From Tieghemiomyces parasiticus (taxonomy: Eukaryota; Kickxellomycota; Dimargaritomycetes; Dimargaritales; Dimargaritaceae), in NCBI GenBank assembly GCA_027575765.1, contig JANBPT010000766.1, positions 1 through 23,728 of the forward strand: DNA of 23,728 nt, in the 5' to 3' direction. Positions within the stretch are counted from its first letter, which is position 1. Each line of letters opens with the position of its first letter. Shown one piece after another: positions 1 to 8,569 of this stretch. Under the pieces are notes generated by a model. It was not told where the DNA came from and made no database searches. It saw only the letters and a program-made list of their open reading frames with translations. The position numbers and the translations under genes are program-made.

Positions 1-1847
1 AATAAAGAAGACCTCAGGCCTCCTGCGGCTCGGCTCTCCCCGCCCCTTCACCATAACCTGGTCTGGGAGTCAGGGGGGGATCCACGGTGGCACCCTCCAC
101 TCGGACGGTGGCCAAGGCCGCGACAACACCACCTAGCGGGTAGGACAGTGGCCATTGGAAGCGGCAGGGGGCTAGGCCAGCGTATCAGAAGAGCCGTACA
201 AGGGTAAGGTGGTTTAGTATGTAACATGGATATTCCCTGCACGAACGGCGGCAATCGGTCCCATTTTTCTCGGGCAATTAGTCACACGAGGCTGTGCCTT
301 GGGAACCGTTAAAGCTAGGTCCAGGTGGCATTGAGGGCGCATCATCGTGCAGTGCAGGCTAATAAGTAACCGTGGGTATAGGCCCTCAGATTTCATGTTG
401 TGCCCAGTTGAGGAGTGCGCGGTATGGGGCCAGGTTCCACAAGGTGACGTGGCTGGGCAGCCGTGTTTCCTGTCGAGGTGATCCGCAATGTAACTGTGGC
501 ATGGGCGATGATCTGTGCTGGGAATTATACATCTTTCCTATGTTATTTCCTCAGTTGGCCAAGTGACAACAGGCAGTGGAGGCGGATGGGCAATCCTCCG
601 GCTGGTGTCTGGCTCCTGACTGTCTCTATATTTGCGAATGTGGACTTCCCCTGGCCTGTCAACACTCGCTATTTACAATCCCCGCATTGTCGGGTGGGAT
701 CAGGCAACCCCATCCCCTACTCTCGTCAAGTGGACAATCATTAGCCAGGTGGGCTAGGCATGTCAGCCATGCAATAAAAATAGACGGGTTACCCGCATGG
801 CTGTGGCCTTTAAGCGTCCACCGGCTTTTAATTAATTGCCCTGGTAGGCAACCTCAGGAGTGAGAATCGTAAGATTGTGACGGCAGCAAAAATAATCTTG
901 CGATTAGCCGCACACCCTCTATATTAATAAGGTATCGATTCCCCTTTCCGGTAATGCATGAGAGGTGTTGTAGTGATAAACTTGACTGTGGGAGAGGGTG
1001 CTTCACAACACAACAGTTCATATATCTGGGGACAGCACACCAAACATGCTAGCCCAGTAGGATAAACACCTGCAACCTGGTCTGATCCATCAGCCGTAAT
1101 AGTGCTGGTTACGTATCCCAATGTAATTGATCTCTGAAATCGTCGGCCTAACCTGCCAGGCGCTGGCCCACCGGCGGTGTGTTAACGCCTTGAAGATTCC
1201 CCTACGAAAAGCCTGCCCAGGTCCATCAAGTCACTAGCTTATAAAGGTAAGGAGGTTCTCCCAGGCGCCATTGCCTATCTACCACGTTCTTCGCCTTTCT
1301 GAGCAGAGAAGGAAAGAGGGGAAGGGGTTGTTACATTACGTCATATCCCAACCGATGAGGGTTCACGCGTATCGGTCCGGGGCCTCCCTGTGAGTTTGTT
1401 GGCCCTGCTTCACAACAAAAGGGGAAGTAATTCGACCGTGACTTCACACAAGTTATAGACAGAGTTGCGCTCCTAGTCGCTATCACTGGTTCTATATTAG
1501 CCTGTCCACCCCAGATCATCGGCATTGCCCTGATGGGTTCATAGGGCAGCGGCCCTGATGCTCCGGCGTCGCATGCGGTTACTAACATTGCGGCTCCCTC
1601 TACCCTCGCCCTTCCTTCCAATTCCCGAGCTTGCTAATTTGTGGTCCGAATCGACTGACGTGGCATAGCCTACTGGCCCTGCCTCCCAGGCACTTTCTGC
1701 CACCAACCATCCCTCGACCGGTCGCACAACTCGGCTCTCCTGTACAACTGCAATTATCTGCCCACACGCCCAGTGGACGGCGCACTGTAGACGGCTCCGT
1801 CGACGTACCTTCTTATGGGCGATGCTGGCCCCAGAGGACTGGCGGCC
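1..1847. other. gene-free stretch upstream of the GPCR
   Basis: No convincing protein gene, tRNA or repeat was found on either strand. Open frames here are short (under about 110 codons), overlap one another on opposite strands, lack recognisable domains and show no GTAAGT/AG exon chain. The first six bases read AATAAA, which could be the tail of a gene lying outside the window, but nothing else supports that. A TATAAA-like stretch near 1240 is about 600 bp from the GPCR start, too far to call a core promoter. The stretch probably contains the GPCR promoter and 5' leader in its last few hundred bases. Confidence 0.5.
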
Positions 1848-3164
1848 ATGGCCAGTCGTGGCACCCCGCACCCGCTAACCGCCAGCGAGATAGCCACCAT
1901 CAATACCGTCACCCTGGCCCTAGGCATCGTTTCTAGCATCTGCAGTCTGTTCATCGCTCTGACCTACCCAGTCGCCCATAAACTCGGCGTCCCGCACGCC
2001 AGCCGCACCTTACTGCGCCTCCTTACCTTTCAGTCTCTGTTTGATATTATATTTACCCTCATGCCCACAATTCAGGGCCATATCTCCGCGAAGGGCGGCT
2101 GCAGTGTGGTGTTCGCGCTCTATCTCTCCACCATGCTCTACTCCATATCTCTCCAGGCCTTGATTGGGTGTATCGCTGTATATAACTTCGTATTGAAGCG
2201 GCAGTACCGCGACCGGTGGGGCCGGTACGCGGTGGTGGCTCTGGGTCTATTGTGTGTTGTTTTGATGGTGATCCCGCTGAGCGCCGGCCGGTTCGGATAC
2301 CAGCCGTACTACCACTTTTGCGCCTACATACCGGAATTCTCACACAGCACGCTCGTTTGGGCCTGGGCGACCTACCTGGCATGGGCTATCCTGGGCTGGC
2401 TGGTGTCTACCCTCTGCGGCGTGGCCGTGATCGTCCAGCTACTGCGTAAACGGTCAGAAATTAATCATCTCATGGGCATGGACCACCGGTCTGAATTCAC
2501 GTCGGTGGCCCACGCCTATCACCAACAACGCGAGCGGAATGCCCGCACTGGCTACCATGCCGCCCTCCGGGTCGCCATCTACTGCCTCATCCCCATCGGC
2601 ACCATCCTGACCCCGGTATGGAATTTCCCTGTGGCCTTCTATCTCCGACCAGACTCCTTTGCGTTCCGTCTCCTCACCCCGATCCTCGTTCAGCTCCACG
2701 GTATCCTCAACTTTTTGGTGTTTATCACCGAGCCCGTCGTTAGGCATACTGGACGGGCCCTGCGCTTAAAGATAGTCGCCCGTTCCCAGTCCGATTTCAT
2801 CACCTACCGCCGCCATTGTACCCTGCGCCTCCCTTGCTGCACGTGCATCGTGCCCTTGCCTGGCCTGTATCGAACTAGCGCCGCCTTCCTGCCGGTGGTG
2901 ATCCGTAAGGGTCCATGGCGGCGGACGCTGGACCGGTGGGTACTTCGCGTACTGCGCAGCCCGTTGACCCCGCATCTGCCGTCGCCAGATTTCCCTTCGG
3001 CTCGGCCTATCGGGGTGCCGGCTCCGACCTCCAGTGGGGGATCAAGCCCTTCGCCGCTTCCGTCAAGCGGTTCAAGCCGCAATGCGCCTGCCTCTCTCAC
3101 TACCACCGCCAAATCCATCACACTCTACCCTGCTGGCCTGGGGCAAGAGCAACGCCTTTTTTGA
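1848..3164 (+). CDS. seven-transmembrane G protein-coupled receptor, Git3/cAMP-receptor-like
   Basis: Predicted 438-residue plasma-membrane receptor signalling through heterotrimeric G protein; the ligand is not deducible. Seven hydrophobic segments lie at about residues 18-40, 53-74, 86-115, 126-146, 170-200, 236-258 and 272-295, after a short N-terminus without signal peptide. Cys85 at the top of helix 3 and Cys158 in the second outer loop are placed for the usual GPCR disulfide. The helix-3 end (IAVYNFVLKRQY) and the basic third inner loop (about 200-235) resemble fungal Git3/Gpr1 and Dictyostelium CAR families. The cytoplasmic tail (about 296-438) has a CCTC cluster that could be lipidated, then a Ser/Pro-rich region. 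An in-frame ATG lies 33 bp upstream (1815) but has C at -3. The ATG at 1848 has G at -3 and +4, so it was chosen. Single exon. Class assignment is by pattern, not alignment. Confidence 0.85.
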   Translation: MASRGTPHPLTASEIATINTVTLALGIVSSICSLFIALTYPVAHKLGVPHASRTLLRLLTFQSLFDIIFTLMPTIQGHISAKGGCSVVFALYLSTMLYSISLQALIGCIAVYNFVLKRQYRDRWGRYAVVALGLLCVVLMVIPLSAGRFGYQPYYHFCAYIPEFSHSTLVWAWATYLAWAILGWLVSTLCGVAVIVQLLRKRSEINHLMGMDHRSEFTSVAHAYHQQRERNARTGYHAALRVAIYCLIPIGTILTPVWNFPVAFYLRPDSFAFRLLTPILVQLHGILNFLVFITEPVVRHTGRALRLKIVARSQSDFITYRRHCTLRLPCCTCIVPLPGLYRTSAAFLPVVIRKGPWRRTLDRWVLRVLRSPLTPHLPSPDFPSARPIGVPAPTSSGGSSPSPLPSSGSSRNAPASLTTTAKSITLYPAGLGQEQRLF

Positions 3165-3266
3165 CCTCCCACACCCGTGCCTATTTTTTTTTTACACAAT
3201 GTAATCTTTTACAATCCACTTGCATGATTAAACCCGCTACATTTACAAACGCACCAAGTACTTCCT

Positions 3267-5558
3267 TTATATAGGCCCGTCCTTGTCGCTTATTTTAGCC
3301 TCGGCGGCTTGGAGCATTTCAGAGTAGGTGGGTCCCAGCGAGGCCAAATGCCTGTGCAGCTGCACTAGATACTTTTGGCGGTTCCCCGCAACTAAGGTAT
3401 GTCGATAGTTGGTTACCAGCTTGGCGTCGGGCAGGACTTGAGCCGCGGGCATCATGTGCACCAGCGTGTGGATCGCCTCGGCGTGACGATTCCGGATTCC
3501 ATAGTACTCTAGGAGCGAGGTGAAGTTGTTGGTGTTGAGCGGGAGGGCCGCCCGGTTAGCGAGAGCCAGGACCTCGGCGGTGGTGTACGGACACACCGAC
3601 TCCGGTAGGTAGCGACACACATCAATCAGGACGGACACGGCTGCCGAATCGAGTGGCACGCTACCTGTGCTCCACAGCTCCCAATATACCCGCACCCGTT
3701 CAGCGTCTTTCAGTCGGCCCCCGTAGGCCTCCATGAGGGCGGTAAGCACCACCACGGCCTCGTCCGGGCGTGAGAGGTACACACGGTGGAAGTGGTCATC
3801 TAGGAGATCCAAACTAGATCGGTAACGCGACTCGCCAAACAGGCCAATAAGGGTCACGGTGTGCGCCAGGGTCAGGTTCGGCGTCGGCCGGGCCAGGGCC
3901 TCACGGAGGAGGGTGAGGGTCTCGGTGTAGATTTTAAGGTGTTGGGTCACCTGGATCGCGGTAACAAGGGCCGGTACGCTAAGGTTCTGATACCCCTCCC
4001 GGAGGTACCGGTGGTAGAGGGTGTACACGCGCTGGTCATCCTTCTGGAGGGCCCAGGTTCCCAGGATGGCGCCAACGGTGGCCACCGCGTTCGGATCGTC
4101 CCACTTCGGTGCCGTGGCCAGTGCACCCCGGTCGGGAAGAGTGGACTCCAAGGTCTCTTGTATAGGGTTTAGGAGGTCGACGATACCCAAGCGGCTACAA
4201 TGTATCAGTAGCTTACCTAGCACCCGCGGGCTCCGCGCGATGGCATCGGGCCGCGTCTGCAGATCGGTGTAGACATACCGCAGCATCTCGATGTGGCCAT
4301 GCTTGGCCAGGGCGTCGACGAGGGTGACAAAGGTGCCTTCGGATGGTGGGATATCGCGGCGTTTCATTTCCTGGAGGAGAAGGATAGCGCGGCGGGGCTG
4401 GCCAAAGGTGACAGCGGCGCGTATCAGATTGGTATAGAGGACGGTATTGGCCGCAATCTGGGTCGTCTGCATCTCCTGGTATATGCGAAAAAACAGGGTA
4501 CGGTTGTCAAACTTGACACAGGCACCCAGGAGGGCGCTGCACACATAGGCATCGAGAAGTTGCGGCGGTTCGGCGTGCCGCAGATCGCGGTAGAGCGCAT
4601 AGGCCTCGTCGGTGAAGCCGCTGCCAGCCAAGGCGTCAATCACACGGGTACGGTTCGGCGGGGTCAGCGCCGGGACGTGGGCGGTGTAGGTATCGTAGAG
4701 CTTGCGGACCAGCATCGGTTCCTTGGCGGCGGAGAGGGCCAGGAGGAGGGTGACAAACCCACTCGCATTCAGGGTAACTTTGTGCTGTTTGACATGGTTA
4801 TAAATTGCGGTCGCCATCCCGTTGCGGTTGGCTTTACGAGCCGCGCGCACCAGTACAAAGGTGTCATAATTGTTAGGCGGGTACCGCGGTGGGGCGAAGG
4901 CGAGGTAGCACCGTAGAGCCAGGTCCATCGACCCGACATGGGAAAGCGCATGCAGGGCGGCGCGGAGCTCGTGGTCATCGACGGCGAAGAGTCGCTCGAG
5001 CAATATCTGAGCCAACTCAATGACCCGGGCGGCGTCCCCTTGTTTTCCGGCCGCGGCCAAATCGGCGGCCAGGGTAGTATGAGAAGGGCGGATGGTGGTA
5101 TTCGGGGTAGACTTGATTTTCGAAGCTGACCTTGGTGGTCGACGGGATCGTGTGGACGATAATTTCGGTGTACTGGGTGGTGGTCTAGGGGACGTGGGGG
5201 GCCGGGCTGGGGGTACCGCTAGCCTCGATTCCCGTAGCGGGGATTTGCTTGCAGGTAGTCTGGGCGCAGCGGAGCGTGGCCGACGGGTAATAGGTGATGG
5301 AGGTTGGTGGGTGCAGGAATCGGTGGCCGGCTGGCTGGCAGGGGCCAATGAGGGGCAGGGTTCGTCCTCCGCATCGCTCTTTAGGAGGGGCCTTGATCCG
5401 CAAAAGGTAGATACGGAAATATGTCTAAATGCAGTGGGTCCAGCGCGGTGCTGTGATCCTGGGAGGTTTGATGTGAAGAGTTGTAGGTTGTAAGCCCAGT
5501 GGCAGCGGGCAACCGCAGGCACTAACCCCAAGGCCCGATTGAAGTCGCGCTGCCGCAT
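3267..5558 (-). CDS. pentatricopeptide repeat (PPR) protein, probably mitochondrial
   Basis: A single-exon 763-residue protein. The first 50 or so residues are rich in Arg, His, Ser and Leu with no acidic residue after Asp5, as in a mitochondrial presequence. A Pro/Ser/Arg-rich linker follows to about residue 160. From about 190 onward there are helix-turn-helix repeats of about 35 residues. The clearest cover about 229-264 (YDTFVLVRAARK), 336-371 (AYVCSALLGACVKF), 372-406 (TVLYTNLIRAAVTFGQPRRA) and 407-440 (GTFVTLVDALAKHGHIEMLR). PPR proteins bind organellar RNA one base per repeat and act in processing, stability or translation; the target here is unknown. The start has C at -3 and is not strong. 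The gene is followed at 102 bp by the convergent GPCR, and TFB1M lies upstream on the same strand. The repeat family call is firm; the cellular role is inferred. Confidence 0.9.
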   Translation of the reverse strand: MRQRDFNRALGLVPAVARCHWAYNLQLFTSNLPGSQHRAGPTAFRHISVSTFCGSRPLLKSDAEDEPCPSLAPASQPATDSCTHQPPSPITRRPRSAAPRLPASKSPLRESRLAVPPARPPTSPRPPPSTPKLSSTRSRRPPRSASKIKSTPNTTIRPSHTTLAADLAAAGKQGDAARVIELAQILLERLFAVDDHELRAALHALSHVGSMDLALRCYLAFAPPRYPPNNYDTFVLVRAARKANRNGMATAIYNHVKQHKVTLNASGFVTLLLALSAAKEPMLVRKLYDTYTAHVPALTPPNRTRVIDALAGSGFTDEAYALYRDLRHAEPPQLLDAYVCSALLGACVKFDNRTLFFRIYQEMQTTQIAANTVLYTNLIRAAVTFGQPRRAILLLQEMKRRDIPPSEGTFVTLVDALAKHGHIEMLRYVYTDLQTRPDAIARSPRVLGKLLIHCSRLGIVDLLNPIQETLESTLPDRGALATAPKWDDPNAVATVGAILGTWALQKDDQRVYTLYHRYLREGYQNLSVPALVTAIQVTQHLKIYTETLTLLREALARPTPNLTLAHTVTLIGLFGESRYRSSLDLLDDHFHRVYLSRPDEAVVVLTALMEAYGGRLKDAERVRVYWELWSTGSVPLDSAAVSVLIDVCRYLPESVCPYTTAEVLALANRAALPLNTNNFTSLLEYYGIRNRHAEAIHTLVHMMPAAQVLPDAKLVTNYRHTLVAGNRQKYLVQLHRHLASLGPTYSEMLQAAEAKISDKDGPI

Positions 5559-6167
5559 GGGGCAACAGGGCCGCGATCAGATCGTTCGGGGGTACGGTAC
5601 AAAGAGAAATACAAATAGGATAGCGGATATAGCCTGAGCGGACTCTATAGGGCTTGATTAGAGACTCGTCATGGAGCGAAATAGGGGATGGATCAGTCAA
5701 CTCTAGGGGTGTGGGATAGACGGCCTGGATTAAGGGCTTGATTCAGGAGCTGGGTGATGTGCCAGAGCTAAATATGGGTAGAAGTACAGGGAGCGGAGGA
5801 GGATTGTGTAGGACCAGTAGGCGCGGTGGAGCAACAATGACTAGCAATCTTTCAAGTCCATTCGGGCAAAGGGGCCGATAACCGCTTGGCCCACAAACAT
5901 CGAAGTGGAGGAGTTCATCTAGTTATTGCACGTGGCCTGTCCTAGTCGGTGCGCTAGAAGCTAATGCGCGCAGTTTGACTCCTAGCCTACAGGATCGCAC
6001 CCAAAGTGGGGGCCGGTTGACGAACTCTATCCTGGGGGTTATGGACCCCCGGCCATCAATGCTTAAAACGGCCTTTCCTGGGCTCAAACAGGCCCGATTG
6101 TATGGTTTACTCAAATGTAAGGAAATTCTAGACAATCATATTATGTTCGTACCCCCTCCCTCCCACT
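5559..6167. other. intergenic region between TFB1M-like gene and PPR gene
   Basis: No gene seen. It holds the 3' flank of the minus-strand TFB1M-like gene and the 5' leader of the minus-strand PPR gene. The + strand is purine-rich next to the PPR start (43 of 60 bases purine at 5761-5820). The PPR leader is therefore pyrimidine-rich in its own reading direction, a trait shared with the RRS1 leader and with the long tract before the RhoGEF. Confidence 0.5.
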
Positions 6168-8083
6168 CTACGGTGGCATGACCAGATTGGACCGCACTAT
6201 ACTCGCTGCCAACCGGTTGAACTGCTCGGTAGTCAAATCCTGAGGACGAACATTGGCGTCCAGATCGCTTTCCTCCAAACATACCAAACCGCGGTCGTCC
6301 CAGTTCCTCATGATGCGCCGCAGGGTCTTGCGACGAGAACTAAACAGGAATCGGGAGACATGTTCCAGCTCAGCAAAGGTGACGGCCAGCAGTGGCTGGT
6401 CAAGTGGCGTGAGATGGACCACCGCCGCGTCCACTTTGGGCCGCGGGACGAAACTAGAGCCCGGGAGATTGTACGCAAGGCGGGCCCGGCAGAGGCTCTG
6501 GGCGGCGACCGACAGCCGGCCACGTGGCGAAGTAGAGACGGGTGCCACGATACGCTGTTGTGGGTGGGCGTGCGGGTAGAGGTGTGAGGTTGAGTGTGTC
6601 GGTTAGACCAGCGGCCCCGGAATGGTGAGGAAAAGACACATCAACCCGAACCTGACGGTAGTATGAACCGACGGTGCTAATCCAGCGGGCTAGTTTAGGT
6701 AACTTACATCGGCCACCTCCTTCTGAAACATGAGGGTCATGGCCGACTGGTGCCGAGCAAAGAAACCCGATTTCTCCCAGAGCCGGCCTAGCCACTGCGC
6801 TAGTAGGGGCGTGGCGACACTAAAGGGGAGGTTCCCCACCAAGTGCAGGGTCGTGTCAGAATCTGGGTGGTTGAAGCCGAGGTGGAAGGGTTTAAAGTGC
6901 GGGTGGGTATAAATAGAGGTGTAGGGCTTTGCCGAGTTGATTCGTTCGAGAAAAATTATGTGACCCGACCCACGAAATCAGTGCTTAAATAATTGTTGTT
7001 TGTTTTTTGGGGGATTTACCTTGGCTAGTGGGGTTACCGAACCGAGCTAGAATGTCCATATGGTCCACTTTCAGCATGTCGCCCTGGATGATCTATGACA
7101 GGGTGTATCAAACAGTGGCAAGGACGTGGCGGAAAAAATAATAACTCTTAGTATTTCCTACTCGAATAGGGTAGGAATTAACGGGGGCTAAATGATCATA
7201 GATACACGGGGCTACAATAGGCATCGACTTACCTTGAGCCGACCACCAGAGGCCTCTGCTAGTTGCTGAGTAGGGAAAATCAATATGATATAACGCGGTG
7301 TAAAGGTTAATTGACGGAGCTATAAACCACCGAACCGATACTACGGATTCAATCAGCCCAACGGGTAAGACGCCAGACGAACATGGGATTTCACCCCTCT
7401 TACCTCCAAAGCCGGTACAAACCGACGATCCTTCTCAACGGCGACGAGGTTGCGGACCCCAAGGTCCAGAAGCGAGCGCGTCAATAGGCCAGGTCCTGGT
7501 GAAAAGGGCGTGGGTACGAACATATGTGAGACAGGATGAGGTTAAATTACATGCTCACCATCAACCTCTGACATTAATGTCTAACCTACGCTTGTGATCA
7601 ACCAACAAAGCCCTGGCCACACGGGATAATCGGACTTACCAGGTCCCACCTCGACGACCACGCTATTCTCGGGAATAATGTTGGCACATTTGGCAATTTT
7701 GTCTAGTGGGTGCGAATCGGTTGGAAAAAAGCCATCCAAACTACAGTCGCGTCGTTAGAACGGCTGGCTTAGGTCGAAGGTAATTGGCGTACCTGAAGCT
7801 TTCCCCCGTACTAAAGCTAATGGCCTGGCATCCAGCCCAATGACTCATTAGACGCCTCGCCAAACCTACCGGTAACGTTCTTGTCGAGAATGAAGTTCTG
7901 GCTGAGTTGCGACTTTGCAGACAGGCCATACAGCTTTATCAGGTCACGCACGGCCGGGAGCCGGGGTAGGCCACGGGAAGACATGTGGATTCGGATGGCA
8001 GATATAAAGTGACGCAACGCGTCTAGTAGGGGAATGCGTAGCGGGTCTATGAAGAGGTATTGGTGCCTTATTGAAAAGCGCAT
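6168..8083 (-). CDS. TFB1M: mitochondrial rRNA adenine N6,N6-dimethyltransferase (KsgA/Dim1/TFB1M family), 7 exons
   Basis: SAM-dependent enzyme expected to dimethylate two adjacent adenines in the 3' hairpin of mitochondrial small-subunit rRNA. Minus-strand exons reconstructed here: 8083-7870, 7702-7640, 7495-7404, 7265-7233, 7092-7020, 6862-6708 and 6554-6168. All introns begin GT (GTAGGT, GTAAGT, GTAAGA, GTAAGT, GTAAAT, GTAAGT) and end AG, are 138-167 nt long, and keep frame to 338 residues. Motifs in order: LPRLPAVRDLIKLYGL (39-54), QLSQNF (59-64), SAM motif EVGPGPG (89-95), acidic VEKD (112-115), QGDML (137-141), catalytic NLPFSV (169-174), FVPRPKVD (245-252). The ATG at 8083 has A at -3 and adds a basic 33-residue leader that could be a targeting signal. 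The alternative ATG at 7984 gives 305 residues with human-like spacing. A TATA sequence lies about 90 bp upstream of 8083. The family is certain; start and intron ends rest on reading alone. Confidence 0.93.
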
Positions 8084-8169
8084 TCTTTGGGACAAAGTGC
8101 TTTGCCAAATGTGCAAAAGGAAAGAACTCAACTGACTAACACTCACGTGATCCCTAAACGAGTATCCCC

Positions 8170-8175
8170 TATATA
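8170..8175 (-). promoter_or_regulatory. candidate TATA box of the TFB1M-like gene
   Basis: TATATA sits at the centre of the 12-bp perfect palindrome CCCTATATAGGG (8167-8178). It lies about 90 bp before the ATG at 8083 on the minus strand and just past the tRNA terminator T-run. The spacing would give a short 5' leader for the upstream start codon. Being palindromic it could act in either direction. Confidence 0.4.
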
Positions 8176-8182
8176 GGGACCC

Positions 8183-8188
8183 AAAAAA
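8183..8188 (-). terminator. RNA polymerase III T-run terminator of tRNA-Thr
   Basis: Six consecutive A on the + strand are six T on the tRNA strand, beginning 7 nt after the 3' end of the tRNA. This is the normal Pol III stop signal and position. Confidence 0.85.
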
Positions 8189-8194
8189 TTAAAT

Positions 8195-8266
8195 GCCTTC
8201 TACCAGAATCGAACTGATGACCTTGTGCTTACTAGGCACACGCTCTGCCAACTGAGCCAAGAAGGC
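8195..8266 (-). tRNA. tRNA-Thr (anticodon AGU)
   Basis: A 72-nt intronless cloverleaf read from the minus strand. The acceptor GCCTTCT pairs fully with AGAAGGC. The D stem is GCTC/GAGC. The anticodon stem TGTGC/GCACA encloses loop CTAGTAA, giving anticodon AGT (inosine-modified in eukaryotes, reading ACU and ACC). The variable loop is AGGTC. The T stem ATCAG/CTGGT, with one G-T pair, encloses TTCGATT. The internal A box TGGCTCAGTTGG matches consensus; the B box is close to it. CCA is not encoded, as usual in eukaryotic nuclear genes. Confidence 0.97.
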
Positions 8267-8569
8267 CGATGTTGAAAACTTGATCCAGACTTAATTTTAA
8301 TGATACTTACATAATAATAATGCGACCTGATTTAACGCGCTGATTGTATATGTATTGTCATACTGGACCGATGGTTTAAGAATTCTATATTACAGCATGG
8401 CAGTATTGAGCTATTCCCCATAGTAAAGAAATTTACCCCTCGCTAGGTTTTTTGACGGCCTTGGAAGTCAGGGTGCCAGTGATACCGATTCATGTATATC
8501 GGCAAGTGAGACCTGCAGACTCAACGGAGAGTTTCAGTGCACAAGTCCAGGTATGTAGCACTGTGCCGA
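8267..8569. other. short intergenic stretch between tRNA-Thr and the RMND1-like gene
   Basis: AT-richer than its surroundings, particularly 8280-8400. It contains the 5' flank of the tRNA and the 3' flank of the minus-strand RMND1-like gene. No open frame, RNA gene or repeat stands out. Confidence 0.5.

Noticed and set aside
4293..4916. 207-codon open frame on the + strand opposite the PPR gene
   Set aside because: Antisense shadow of a well supported PPR coding region; Gly/Val-rich translation without a domain.
6863..7019. Extending TFB1M exon 6 upstream to an AAAG acceptor near 6913
   Set aside because: That acceptor is in the wrong phase for the exon ending at 7020. The CCCAG acceptor ending at 6863 restores frame and the family alignment (SDTTLHLVGNLPF).
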